DNA of 64,000 nucleotides, taken from the NCBI GenBank assembly GCA_904399395.1, contig CAJFPJ010000056.1:1-64000 (forward strand), read 5' to 3'. This DNA is from an uncultured Clostridia bacterium (lineage in GTDB: Bacteria > Bacillota > Clostridia > Oscillospirales > Acutalibacteraceae). Positions 47,201 to 56,128 of this stretch are shown here, piece by piece. The notes under the pieces were generated by a model. The model did not search any database. It saw only the letters and a program-made list of their open reading frames with translations, and was not told where the DNA came from. Position numbers and translations under genes: made by a program. Numbering within the stretch: the stretch's first letter is position 1; each line of letters begins with the position of its first letter.

Positions 47201-47644
47201 GAGGACGATTTCAAACAGGTCGCGGCTATCCAGCCCTAAAATGGGTCTGCCGTCCGAATGGAGATTCCCGATGGCCTCCAGCTGCTTGGAAACGGTTTCT
47301 GCCTCGTCTATGCCGGGCAGAAGGATCACGTTGTGGATCTTCCGCACTTTGCCGTTCTTCTTATAGATGGAGCTGATTTCCCCCGAAACCACGAACCGGG
47401 GGAGAAGGGCTTCTTCCACAGAGCCGTCTTCCACCCGGAAATCCTTTTTCAGGGTGTAAAGCCCTTCTTCTACAGGGATGAGCCTCTCCCGAAGCATTTC
47501 CCTCCAGGCGGGGTGGGTGAAATCCCCCGTTCCCACAAGGCCGATCCCTTTCCGGCGGGCCCAGAGATCCAGATATTCCGGGATCCCTTCTTTGCTGGTG
47601 GCCCGTGAAAATTTGGAATGTATGTGAAGATCCGCAATATACAT
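44300..47644 (-). CDS. PHP-domain / UvrD-type helicase fusion
   Basis: N-terminal PHP domain (MYIADLHIHSKFSRATS...LVGTGDFTHPAW...SDAH), C-terminal SF1 helicase (AVIAGPGTGKTKTLTARIAYL, LLVDEFQDVNPVQYELL, GDPDQAIYGFRG, TLHGSKGLEFPVVF). Confidence 0.92.
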   Translation of the reverse strand: MYIADLHIHSKFSRATSKEGIPEYLDLWARRKGIGLVGTGDFTHPAWREMLRERLIPVEEGLYTLKKDFRVEDGSVEEALLPRFVVSGEISSIYKKNGKVRKIHNVILLPGIDEAETVSKQLEAIGNLHSDGRPILGLDSRDLFEIVLTCCPSAILIPAHIWTPHFSLFGAFSGFDTIEECFEDMTPYIHALETGLSSDPPMNWRLSALDSYTLVSNSDAHSPQKLGREANCIQGELSYSGLKTAIETGEGFQGTIEFFPEEGKYHLDGHRNCHQCLTPSEAIRAGGVCPVCGKKLTIGVLHRVEELADRPEGAHRANSKPYESLVPLPEVIGASLGVSAASKKAGERFSSLLRELGPEFHILREASLSDIDLAAGPCVAEGVRRVREGKVKWIPGYDGEYGKLEILSPEEIRFFSGQLSFFPGAGLPGEKTEEKPEAAEPDFPKEEDPLQLTLETLPKAEVSAETAGDCRALLGLNPEQKEAVTTELPAAAVIAGPGTGKTKTLTARIAYLIEARRAKPSEITAVTFTRKAAEEMRLRLQALLGKRVARAIQIGTFHSVCMKFLASEKDAETGVLLDEYDCLSLAEEVLREYEPAPSEKKPGARSLLQKVSAVKNSADQQAALEEEGLSESLFTSYCGALRSYGAMDYDDILLDALSLARERQKPIKAFTYLLVDEFQDVNPVQYELLRAWNRAGREIFVIGDPDQAIYGFRGSDSLCFSRFREDFSGAGEIRLRKNYRSTPEILACALPVIAENHKDGSLPALEAFQKSGSLPGLYPASDEFSEAVFIAKEINRMVGGIDMLDVHSSLGGGDHPRGFSDIAILYRTHRQAELLEKCLAIEGIPYTVTGRDRLLAEPIVRGTLGFFRSLLHPEDRVSLKTCLQSVWGCSEKLSWETAGAFAKAACGTQPRAGEDQPASGMEGFLENLPCELRAEGGVRVWAALALSYLPRLSESPRELLETWAEENGYTGSSPMERLLSIAVLHQSLPDFLDTVTLGTEGDVSRSSGRTYTPDAVSLMTLHGSKGLEFPVVFLCGLQKGRLPLESPGRKTDAAEERRLFYVGITRAREELILTVPPEPSPFLEDIPKTLLSQITGPEKRRSAYEETMDQISLF

Positions 47645-47816
47645 GGTGTTCCTCCGCTGGTATGAATATGGATAAAAACGCCCGAGGCCGGGTTCAGGGG
47701 CCTGTCGGGCAGAAGACTTCCGATTTTCTGTTCTTTCTATCATATCCTTTTTTTCGGCAGGATGCAACAGCCGGGCGGGATTCCGGGGAAAACAGGCGTA
47801 AAAGCATGGAGCGAGA

Positions 47817-47854
47817 AAACCGGCCGGGAGGCTGCACTGCCTCCCGGCCGGTTT
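47817..47854 (-). terminator. Terminator of the epimerase/oxidoreductase cluster
   Basis: aaaccggccgggagg ctgcactg cctcccggccggttt, followed by a T-rich stretch on the minus strand. Confidence 0.75.
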
Positions 47855-47887
47855 GAATCCTCTATAGAAAACTTTTTTAGCGCCTTT

Positions 47888-48676
47888 TCAGCAGGATGCC
47901 TTTTGCAGGCATTCCTGCAGGTAAGCGGCGCTCTTTTTCAGGGTATCCGCATTACTTTCCCAGTTTCCCTCCAGGCTGACGCAGCCGGAATAGCCGTTTT
48001 TCAGCAGGATGCGGAAATCCTCCTCATAGCCGGCACCGTCCCCGGGCAGGGGAGCCTTCCGGCTCACAGGGTGGGCGATATGGCAGTGGCGCAGCAGGGG
48101 AGCGGCCTTTTCCACAATGGAAAGCTCTTCCCCTTCCTGGGCCAGATGATAAAAGTCGCAGATGACGCCTCTGTTTCCCTGGGGCATGGAGCCGATCACA
48201 GAAAGGGTCTCCCCGATGGTATTGAGCCAGTTGCATTCGGCCTTGCGCAGAGGCTCGATGGCGATCTGAAGGCCGAAGGGGGCGAATATGTCCAGGGCCA
48301 GGGCGTAAAAATCCAGGAACTGCCGCTTCCCCTTTTCAAAGCCGTATTCCTCCGTAAGAGCCCTGGCTCCGCCGGAACCCAGCACAGCCACCCGGCAGCC
48401 CAGAGCGGAAAGCCGTTCGGCCGCCTTTTGGGCGTAGGCTTTGTCCTTTTCGGGGTCGCGCTCCCCATGGGCCATGGGCCAGTCCCCGGGCAGGAAGCAG
48501 TTGGCAGCCCTTACGGGAAGGCCGGTCTCCCGGAGCTCTGCAAGAGCCTGCTGAAAAGCGTCTTCCTCCATTAATACGATCTGCGTGATGTTGGCCTCCA
48601 GATACTGAAAGCCGCATTCCTTAAAAAGCGCCGCCTCCCGAAGGGAACCGCAGCAGCCGATCTCAATAGCGCACAT
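47888..48676 (-). CDS. Sugar phosphate isomerase/epimerase (TIM barrel)
   Basis: AP_endonuc_2-like TIM barrel: IAIEPLRKAECNWLNT...VICDFYHL...HCHIAHP...VSLEGNW. Confidence 0.85.
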   Translation of the reverse strand: MCAIEIGCCGSLREAALFKECGFQYLEANITQIVLMEEDAFQQALAELRETGLPVRAANCFLPGDWPMAHGERDPEKDKAYAQKAAERLSALGCRVAVLGSGGARALTEEYGFEKGKRQFLDFYALALDIFAPFGLQIAIEPLRKAECNWLNTIGETLSVIGSMPQGNRGVICDFYHLAQEGEELSIVEKAAPLLRHCHIAHPVSRKAPLPGDGAGYEEDFRILLKNGYSGCVSLEGNWESNADTLKKSAAYLQECLQKASC

Positions 48677-48714
48677 TGGTGGTATACAACTCCTTTTTTG
48701 TATTCGGCAATCCG

Positions 48715-49743
48715 TCACATCTGCGGCAGGGCCACAGCCTCCCCGTTTTTCTCCCGGGCGGATTCATAGAGGCTCAGCATGAGCTCCGCCGTATCTTTCA
48801 CAGAGGAAGGGGGGATGGGGGGCTTTTCGCCCCGGCGCAAACGGCCGTAAAAATCATCGATGCAGCGGCCGTGCCCGCTGCCCCAGTAATCCTTCCCCAG
48901 GGTTTCCCGGCGGGCAAAGTCCTTTTCTTCCCGGCTTCCGTCCGTGTGGATCCATTCCACACGGGTTTCTTCCATGCGGAGAGCCCCCTTTTCGCAGGAA
49001 AGCTCCAGAAGAACGGGGGAGTTGGCGCAGTAGGCGGTGGTGGCGTAGAACAGGGCGGGAACGCCGCCGAAATCTGCATAGGCCTCCATGGTGTCCTCCA
49101 CCTCTATGATGCCCTTGAGATGATGGTTGGAAATCCTTGCCTCCGCCCAGTCCGCCCGGCCCAGAAACTGCACCAGCAGATCCAGAGTGTGGACGGATTG
49201 ATTGATGAGCACGCCGCCCCCTTCTGTGGCAAGGCTTCCGCGCCAGCCGCTTTCGGTGTAATAGGTCTTGTCCCGGGACCAGGTCACAAAAGCCCTGGCT
49301 CCCTGTATCTTTCCCATTTCGCCGGAGGAGAGGATCTCTTTGAGATACTGCACGCTGTCGTTATACCGGTTCTGGAAGCAGACAGAAAGGAATCCCTTCT
49401 TTTCCAGGCCGGAAAAGCGCTTCCACTGCTCCCAGGAGATAGCCGGGGGCTTTTCTGTGAAGACAGCCAGACCTTTAGCCAGAGCCGCCTCAGCCATGGG
49501 TACATGCATATAGTGGGGCGTGCAGATGTGCAGGGCATCCAGCTCTTCCTTTTCCAGCATTTCCTCCAGGGAGGAATAAGCCCGGCAGCCGTATTTTTCG
49601 CCCATAGCCGCGGCCCTTTCCGGCCGAATGTCCGCGCAGGCCGCAAGCTTTGCCCCGGGAAGCCGGTGCAGTGTTTCCCCGTGGACCTGAGCGATGCCGC
49701 CGCAGCCCACGATGCCGCAGCGGAAAATCCGATTCTGTTCCAT
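48715..49743 (-). CDS. Gfo/Idh/MocA family oxidoreductase
   Basis: FRCGIVGCGGIAQVHGETLHRLPGAKLAACADIRPERA...LHICTPHYMHVPMAEAALAKGLAVFTEKP. Confidence 0.92.
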   Translation of the reverse strand: MEQNRIFRCGIVGCGGIAQVHGETLHRLPGAKLAACADIRPERAAAMGEKYGCRAYSSLEEMLEKEELDALHICTPHYMHVPMAEAALAKGLAVFTEKPPAISWEQWKRFSGLEKKGFLSVCFQNRYNDSVQYLKEILSSGEMGKIQGARAFVTWSRDKTYYTESGWRGSLATEGGGVLINQSVHTLDLLVQFLGRADWAEARISNHHLKGIIEVEDTMEAYADFGGVPALFYATTAYCANSPVLLELSCEKGALRMEETRVEWIHTDGSREEKDFARRETLGKDYWGSGHGRCIDDFYGRLRRGEKPPIPPSSVKDTAELMLSLYESAREKNGEAVALPQM

Positions 49744-50636
49744 TATGCTTTCGCCTCCCAAGAGAGCTCCTGTAAAATCGCCTTGAGAGAATCCAGGGCC
49801 AGCTTCCAGGTCTCCTTCTGGTTCATGGAGGTTTCCCGTTTTTTGGCGTTCTTTTCCAGAGACTGAAGCCCTGTGAAATTGGAGAGATGAGGCTCCAGAG
49901 AGAGGAAGCCGCCGAAGCCCTTTTCCTTGAGGCTGCCCAGAATGAGCTTTACCGCCCCGTCGCCGTATCCGGCGGGGACGACCATGCCCTTTTCACGGCT
50001 TACGTCCTTGATATGGATGTATTCGATATAGGGCTCAAGCAAGGAGTAGCATTCCAGAGTGTTTTCCCCGCACTCGATGAAATTGGCAAAATCGAACACC
50101 GCCCGGAATTTGGGCCCGGAAAGCTGCTCCATAATATCCAGGCAGCGGGGGCCGATATCCCCATAGATCCCCTTTTCGTTTTCGTGGAGCAGAACGATGT
50201 CTTCCTTTTCCGCGTATTCCACAAAACGGGAAAGCCGCTCTAAAACAGGGCCCCGGAATTCTTCCGCCGGTTTTCCTTCAGGGATATAGAAACTGAAGAG
50301 GCGGATATACGGGGCGCTGAGGCTGTGGGCTGTTTCCACCACGCCTTTGAAGGCCTCGAAATGGGGCTCAAAATCATCCTCGATGGAAATTTTCCCAATA
50401 GGGGAGCCGATGGAGGAGACCTGTATCCCGGTTTCTTCCAGCTTTGCCCGGATTTCTTTTGTTTTTTCCCGGCTGAAATCCGCTACGTTTATGCCGTCCG
50501 CATTTCTAAGCTCGATATACCGCACGCCGAATTCCTGCATGCAGCGGAGCTGTTCTGAAAAATCTTCGGCCGCTTCGTCGGAAAAGCCGGTGATATAGAT
50601 GGATGGGTTCTGCATATTCTGCGTCTTGATTTCCAT
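49743..50636 (-). CDS. Sugar phosphate isomerase/epimerase (TIM barrel)
   Basis: ITGFSDEAAEDFSEQLRCMQEFGVRYIELRN...LLHENEKGIYGD...FANFIECG...YIHIKDV. Confidence 0.9.
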   Translation of the reverse strand: MEIKTQNMQNPSIYITGFSDEAAEDFSEQLRCMQEFGVRYIELRNADGINVADFSREKTKEIRAKLEETGIQVSSIGSPIGKISIEDDFEPHFEAFKGVVETAHSLSAPYIRLFSFYIPEGKPAEEFRGPVLERLSRFVEYAEKEDIVLLHENEKGIYGDIGPRCLDIMEQLSGPKFRAVFDFANFIECGENTLECYSLLEPYIEYIHIKDVSREKGMVVPAGYGDGAVKLILGSLKEKGFGGFLSLEPHLSNFTGLQSLEKNAKKRETSMNQKETWKLALDSLKAILQELSWEAKA

Positions 50637-50673
50637 TTTCTTTCCTCCTGATGGAACTGACAAAGCTGCGCCC

Positions 50674-51828
50674 TTAATAGCTTCCTGTGGTGTCGAAGGT
50701 CACATCCGCGGCCTCTTTTTTCCGGGAAGTTTTCCTGCGCTTATTCAGCTCTTCCAGATAGAGATCCTCGTCGAAGGGAATTTCCACGGGATGATGAAGC
50801 CAGCTGGAAAGGTGCATGGCGTTGGAAAGAGTCAGGCCCCGGATACCTTCTTCTCCTCTGGCCACAAGAGGAGCGCCGTGGAGGATATTGGCGGCAAAGG
50901 CGTTGAGAACGCCCACATGCTGGGGATTTTCTCCGTCCGTTTCCACCTCTTCCACATGGCATTCAGGGGAATCGAAGCCGCCCTTTGCCGTTTTGCAGAA
51001 TTCCCGCTCGTTTTCAGAGAGCTTATAGAGAAGGAGCTTGTTGTTTTCGCAGACCAGCTTGCCCCATTCCAGATCCACCTCGAAACGGTTGGTTCCGGGG
51101 GCGTCGCCTGTGGAGGTGACAAAAACGCCGGTAGCGCCGTTCTCATACTCCAGGTAGGCGGTCACGTCGTCCTCTACCTCGATGTCGTGCCAATGGCCCT
51201 CGTGGCAGAAGGCCTGCACCTTTTTGGGAAGGCCGCAGATCCACTGCAGCAGATCCAGCTGGTGGGGGCACTGGTTCAGAAGAACACCGCCGCCCTCTCC
51301 GTCCCAGGTGGCGCGCCAGTCGCCGGAATCATAGTAGCTCTGGGTGCGGTACCAGTCGGTGATGATCCAGTTGACCCGTTTGATGGCTCCAAGGCTGCCG
51401 CCGGTGACCAGCTCGTGCATTTTGCGGTAGAGGCAGTTGGTGCGCTGATTGAACATCATGGCGAAGACCTTCCCGCTTTTGGCGGCGGCTTCGTTCATTT
51501 CACGAACCTGCTTGGTGTATACGCCCGCAGGCTTTTCACAGAGCACATGGAGGCCCGCCTCAAAGGCTTCGATAGCCAGCGTGGGATGCTGATAATGGGG
51601 GACGGCGATCAGCACGGCGTCGCACAGGCCGCTTTTGATCAGGTCGCTGCCCTCTTCAAAAATAGTCACACCCTGGGGGCACTGCTCTTTCACCCAGGTG
51701 CGGCGGCTTTCGCGCCTGTCCGCCACTGCGGTGAGTGCAACCTCCGGGCATTTTCCCGCGAGAATGTTGTTGATATGGCCGGAGCCCATGTTTCCGGCTC
51801 CGATGATGCCAAGTTTTACCTGTTCCAT
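50674..51828 (-). CDS. Gfo/Idh/MocA family oxidoreductase
   Basis: VKLGIIGAGNMGSGHINNILAGKCPEVALTAVADRRES...GLHVLCEKPAGVYTKQ. Confidence 0.93.
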   Translation of the reverse strand: MEQVKLGIIGAGNMGSGHINNILAGKCPEVALTAVADRRESRRTWVKEQCPQGVTIFEEGSDLIKSGLCDAVLIAVPHYQHPTLAIEAFEAGLHVLCEKPAGVYTKQVREMNEAAAKSGKVFAMMFNQRTNCLYRKMHELVTGGSLGAIKRVNWIITDWYRTQSYYDSGDWRATWDGEGGGVLLNQCPHQLDLLQWICGLPKKVQAFCHEGHWHDIEVEDDVTAYLEYENGATGVFVTSTGDAPGTNRFEVDLEWGKLVCENNKLLLYKLSENEREFCKTAKGGFDSPECHVEEVETDGENPQHVGVLNAFAANILHGAPLVARGEEGIRGLTLSNAMHLSSWLHHPVEIPFDEDLYLEELNKRRKTSRKKEAADVTFDTTGSY

Positions 51829-52023
51829 ATGTTCTCTCCCTTTCAGTTATGAAAACTCTGTATGAAATCCGTTCCGGTCTGCGCCGGCCGGGACATCCGT
51901 ATTATAAGGTAAGAAAAGATGCGAAAGCTGTGTCGTGCCTAAGGGAAGGAAGGAGCGTGCCTGCAGCTCCTGTATGGTGCAGCGTCCTATGCCGCTTTCC
52001 GGAGTTTATTCTTCCGGGCCTTT

Positions 52024-52791
52024 TTACTTGTAGCCCAGAGAGGAAACGTTCCGGTAGCTTTTTTCCAGGCACACGAAGGGGCTTTCCTGGCAGGTGTCCT
52101 GTTCCACAAGGATGTATTTTGTCCCGGCTTTTTCCAGATGACGGAGGATCCGGGGGAAATTCATGTTGCCTTCCATAACAGGCGCCATGACCTGACCGCC
52201 CTTTTCCATGGCCATATCCTTCAGATGGACGCAGGGAAGCCTTCCCTTCAGGGCGTCGATCCATTCCACCACATCGCCGCCGGCTGCCTGCACCCAGTAG
52301 GTATCCAGCGTAAAGCCCAGCTCTTCCGACGCAAAGCTTTCCATCAGATATTCCTGGATCCGCTTCCCGCCCAGCTCGGGGATTCTGCGGAATTCAAAAT
52401 CGTGATTGTGATACATAAGAAGCTTGCCCGCGGCAGCTATTTTTTTGGCCGCTTCCTTGAAATCCGGGGCGAAGTGAGTGATCCATTCCCCGCTGTGGTA
52501 TTTTTCCGGCATATAACCGATGCCGATATAGGGGCAGCTCATGGTTTCATGCTCCCGGATCACCGCTTCTGTATCGTTTAGGATCCGGTTTACGTCCGTG
52601 TGGGTCAGAACGATTTTCAGATTGTTTTCCTCGCAGAGCTCCCGGACCTTTTGTGCTGGGATGGGGCCGATAGCCGAAATCTGCACAGTGGTGTAGCCCA
52701 TTTCCGCCACTTTCTTCAGGCAGAAGGCCAGATCCTTTTCGTTCTGCGTGTAGCTTCTCAGGGTGTAAAGCTGAGCGCCCAAGGTCATCAT
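52024..52791 (-). CDS. Sugar phosphate isomerase/epimerase (TIM barrel)
   Basis: MTLGAQLYTLRSYTQNEKDLAFCLKKVAEMGYTTVQISAIG...LMYHNHDFEFRRI...DTYWVQAAGGDVVEWIDALKGRLPCVHLKDM. Confidence 0.9.
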   Translation of the reverse strand: MMTLGAQLYTLRSYTQNEKDLAFCLKKVAEMGYTTVQISAIGPIPAQKVRELCEENNLKIVLTHTDVNRILNDTEAVIREHETMSCPYIGIGYMPEKYHSGEWITHFAPDFKEAAKKIAAAGKLLMYHNHDFEFRRIPELGGKRIQEYLMESFASEELGFTLDTYWVQAAGGDVVEWIDALKGRLPCVHLKDMAMEKGGQVMAPVMEGNMNFPRILRHLEKAGTKYILVEQDTCQESPFVCLEKSYRNVSSLGYK

Positions 52792-53085
52792 GAAAAAACA
52801 ACTCCTTTTTGTTATGAATATATACAATGCAGATAAATGCTTTGGCGACAAATACTTCTTTCTGCGCCCGGCTATGGAAATCCTGCCGGTGGCGCGGCAA
52901 AGCCTCTTTTCAGAAGGCAAAGCTACGGCTTCTTTCTGCAGACTTTCATCGCAGCATACATCTCTTTTAAGATTCTCAGGCCGGCGCACGGTCTGGAGGC
53001 TGTGTGCATTCCCGCTGCGAACATGCCGGGGCTTGCGGAAAAACTGAATGTAAGAAAAGTATAGCATTCCGGCTGAAATCTTCCA

Positions 53086-54045
53086 TTGCAAAGGGAAAGA
53101 TTTACATTGCAAAAATCACCATGTTGTAGTATAGTCAAAGCAGGTTCATACGTTCAAAAGAGAGCTGCAGCGTGCCAGAAAGGAGGGGGAAGGACTTTGC
53201 ATTCCAAAAAAGAGCTGCAGGAAGAGAAAATCTCCTGCCATCACTCCATTACCACTAATCCCAACGTGTCCTTTGCCCTGCATTGCCATAGCTTTTATGA
53301 AATCTATTATTTTCTCAGCGGCAGAGTGCAATACCGGGTGGAGGGGAAGCTCTTTCTGCCTGAGCCCAACAGCCTGCTTCTTATTCCTGCTAAGGCTTTC
53401 CACGGGGTTCGGGTGGAATCGGACGAGCCCTATGAGCGGTATGCTCTTCATTTTCTGCCGGAGATTCTTCCCAAGGAAGAGGAGGAGCTTCTTCTTGCCC
53501 CTTTTCACAGCGGCAGAATCCATGTGCGTCTGCGGGAGCCTCTTCGTTTCCGTCAATATTGCGATTCCCTTCTGCAATGTGGGGATTTTCACGGCCCCCT
53601 GCGGCAGGTGGCTGTCCGCTGCAGGCTGGAAGCCCTTCTGACCCAGCTGGCCGTTGTCTGCGGCTCCGCTGCTCCCGGCGGGGAAGGGGAGGGGGCCCAT
53701 TCGGCAGAAGAGATCCTCCAGTATATCAACGAGCATCTTTCGGAGTCTCTCCCTCTGAAGGGAATCGCAGATCATTTTTTTATCAGCAAAAACCATCTGA
53801 ATCGTGTGTTTCAATCCGCCACGGGCACCACTGTGGGGAATTACATCAGCTTCAAGCGCTCTGTTCTGGCCCAGCAGCTTCTGCTGGAAGGGCAGTCTGC
53901 CACAGAAGCGGCTTTAAATGCCGGCTTTCGGGATTATTCCACCTTCTACCGTTCATATCGCCGTATATTCGGCTATGGCCCCGCAGAGACCAGAGAACGG
54001 CTTTTGCATTTGGAAATTCCGGGGGCGGAGCGGGCGCTTTCCTGA
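53086..54045 (+). CDS. AraC-family transcriptional regulator (start uncertain, perhaps TTG near 53197)
   Basis: Cupin-like FALHCHSFYEIYYFLSGRVQYRVEGK; HTH GIADHFFISKNHLNRVFQSATGTTVGNYISFKR. Confidence 0.88.
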   Translation: MQRERFTLQKSPCCSIVKAGSYVQKRAAACQKGGGRTLHSKKELQEEKISCHHSITTNPNVSFALHCHSFYEIYYFLSGRVQYRVEGKLFLPEPNSLLLIPAKAFHGVRVESDEPYERYALHFLPEILPKEEEELLLAPFHSGRIHVRLREPLRFRQYCDSLLQCGDFHGPLRQVAVRCRLEALLTQLAVVCGSAAPGGEGEGAHSAEEILQYINEHLSESLPLKGIADHFFISKNHLNRVFQSATGTTVGNYISFKRSVLAQQLLLEGQSATEAALNAGFRDYSTFYRSYRRIFGYGPAETRERLLHLEIPGAERALS

Positions 54046-54113
54046 AAAATTTTACATACCGGCGCGACGGCGCAATAGGGTTGCCTGTTTGCGCCGGGAA
54101 AGGAAGAGATTCT

Positions 54114-54788
54114 ATGAAAAGAAAGATAGTGTGTCTGCTTGCTGCATTGCTTATGATTTCTGCGGCTTCCTGCTCAGGAGGCACCGGAGAATCCGGCGTT
54201 TCCTCTTCGGTGTCTTCCTCCTCTTCACAGGCGTCTTCCACTGCATCTTCCGCATCCTCTTCTTCCTCCTCAGAAGAGGCTTCAGGGGCTTCTGAGGCTT
54301 CGGAAGCCGGTTCCTCTGTTGCTTCTTCACAGGGGAAGGCAGGCCTGCAGGAGGACGGAACCTACATAGGCGAAGAGTATACCTGCAAAATGCCGGAGGG
54401 CTGGAGGCTGCTGGAAGAGGATTCCTCTCAGGTGACTTTTGTCCCGGAAAACTATCCGGAGGAATCGGTGGATATGGTTTCCGTTCAGCTCACAGAAAAG
54501 GATCCGGCCTTTGATTCCTATACCCAGCAGGATTTTGAAGAAGCTGCTGAAGAAGAATACGCTGAACTGGATGCCTTTGCATTTTTGGGCTTTGAAAAGG
54601 GATCGTTCCAAACGTACAATATGTATACGCTGCGGTATTCCCTGACAAAGGACGATACCCCCATGGAATTCCAGCAGTATTTGATAGATGCTCCTGAAAA
54701 GACGGTTAGCATCCTTTTCACAGAGGTAAACGAAAGCGATCTTACGGAGATTCGGGATGCGTTCCTGGAAAATCTGAAGATCCAGTAA
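54114..54788 (+). CDS. Ser-rich lipoprotein
   Basis: Signal/lipobox MKRKIVCLLAALLMISAASCSGG, long Ser/Ala-rich linker, C-terminal globular domain. Confidence 0.8.
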   Translation: MKRKIVCLLAALLMISAASCSGGTGESGVSSSVSSSSSQASSTASSASSSSSSEEASGASEASEAGSSVASSQGKAGLQEDGTYIGEEYTCKMPEGWRLLEEDSSQVTFVPENYPEESVDMVSVQLTEKDPAFDSYTQQDFEEAAEEEYAELDAFAFLGFEKGSFQTYNMYTLRYSLTKDDTPMEFQQYLIDAPEKTVSILFTEVNESDLTEIRDAFLENLKIQ

Positions 54789-54829
54789 ATAGAGAGCGGT
54801 AACTGCCGGATATGGAAAGGAGAATCGCT

Positions 54830-55192
54830 ATGGCGAGGTATCTGCGCACAAATTTTAATGTGCGGGATCTGGAAAAGAGCATTGCTTTTTATGAAAAGGC
54901 CCTGGGCCTTAAAGAGACCCGCCGGGTACATGGCCCCGATGGAGCTTTCACCATTGTATTTATGGGGGATGGCGCCACCGATGCCCTGCTGGAACTTACA
55001 TGGCTGCGGGATCACCCCCAGCCTTACGATCTGGGGGAAGGGGAGTTTCACATTGCCTATCGGGTGGAGGATAAGAAAAAAGCCCATTCCCTCCATGAAG
55101 AAATGGGCTGCATTTGTTTTGAAAACAGGGATATGGATCTCTATTTTATAGAGGATCCGGACGGCTACTGGATCGAAATCCTGGATCGCTGA
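54830..55192 (+). CDS. VOC/glyoxalase-family protein
   Basis: NFNVRDLEKSIAFYEKALGLKETRR...HIAYRVEDKKKAHSLHEEMG...YFIEDPDGYWIEILDR. Confidence 0.88.
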   Translation: MARYLRTNFNVRDLEKSIAFYEKALGLKETRRVHGPDGAFTIVFMGDGATDALLELTWLRDHPQPYDLGEGEFHIAYRVEDKKKAHSLHEEMGCICFENRDMDLYFIEDPDGYWIEILDR

Positions 55193-55213
55193 GATTTTTG
55201 GGGAATCCAAAGC

Positions 55214-55243
55214 CCGGGAAGTCACTTCCCGGAAAGTTTTTTT
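55214..55243 (+). terminator. Terminator between convergent genes
   Basis: CCGGGAAGtcaCTTCCCGGaaagttttttt; overlaps the 3' end of the minus-strand MBL gene. Confidence 0.7.
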
Positions 55244-56004
55244 GAATAGGAAAACCATTCCCCGGGCTGGGAGATGCGGGCAATCTTTTGCCTGTAGCTT
55301 TCGGTTCGGGGATCGTTTTCCATAGCGTCAAAAACAGAAAAATCGTCCCAAAAATGCATGGGAAAGACCATCTGCGCGCCCACGGTTTTCATAAAATAAT
55401 CGGGCCCCAAAAGCATTTCCTGGCCCAGGCGGGGATCCACCGGAAGAAAGGCCAAATCGATCTGTTCCCCTTTCAGGGAATCAATGCGCTCCGTATACAT
55501 CTGCGCCATATCGGGGTTCCAGGGGTCGGGTTCATCCTCCCAGTACCACCAGTTCATATCCCCTGCAAAATATAGGGAGAGCCCGTCTGCATGCACAAGA
55601 AACGCCACGCCTTCATCGGTGGAGGGGAGAGTTCGCACAGTTACGGGGGGCAGTGGCTCCCCTTCACGGGCATTTTCGGGCCGGGGTGTGAAGATTTCCT
55701 TTCGTTCCCCGGGGGCTATCGACAGGGCGCTCTTTTTGGCGGATATATCGTCGGAAAGGAGAAGCACCGTTTGAGGGGATTTTTCCCGAAGAGAGTATAT
55801 TTTTTTACTGTAGTGATCCTCATGGCCGTGGGATACAAATATGCAGGCAGGGGTCTCCCCCAGCTCTGGAACGGGTTCGGAGCCGTCCCAGTCGAAAAGA
55901 AGCTTTCGACTGCCGGTATCCACAAGGAAGCCGCTGTGATGCAGATATTGGATGGAAACCCGGAGGGCATCCTGCTGCGTATGAAGGATTTGTTCAGAGA
56001 CCAT
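55222..56004 (-). CDS. MBL-fold metallohydrolase
   Basis: IQYLHHSGFLVDTGSRKLLFDWDG...CIFVSHGHEDHYSKKIY. Confidence 0.88.
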   Translation of the reverse strand: MVSEQILHTQQDALRVSIQYLHHSGFLVDTGSRKLLFDWDGSEPVPELGETPACIFVSHGHEDHYSKKIYSLREKSPQTVLLLSDDISAKKSALSIAPGERKEIFTPRPENAREGEPLPPVTVRTLPSTDEGVAFLVHADGLSLYFAGDMNWWYWEDEPDPWNPDMAQMYTERIDSLKGEQIDLAFLPVDPRLGQEMLLGPDYFMKTVGAQMVFPMHFWDDFSVFDAMENDPRTESYRQKIARISQPGEWFSYSKKLSGK

Positions 56005-56128
56005 GTTGGGTCGCCTCCTATATGTAATCAATCGGTTAAGAACGTGCTGCTAACTATGGATAATACTTATGTTTTGTGCCGGTTTCTAATTCCGCTGCCA
56101 AAAGCTGCTCCCGCCGCTCTGAGGCTCT

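Noticed and set aside
50599-51852. 417-aa plus-strand ORF antisense to the second Gfo/Idh/MocA gene
   Set aside because: Shadow ORF of a well-supported oxidoreductase gene.
54190-54330. Ser-codon-rich tract as a DNA repeat
   Set aside because: Explained by the Ser/Ala-rich linker of the lipoprotein encoded there.
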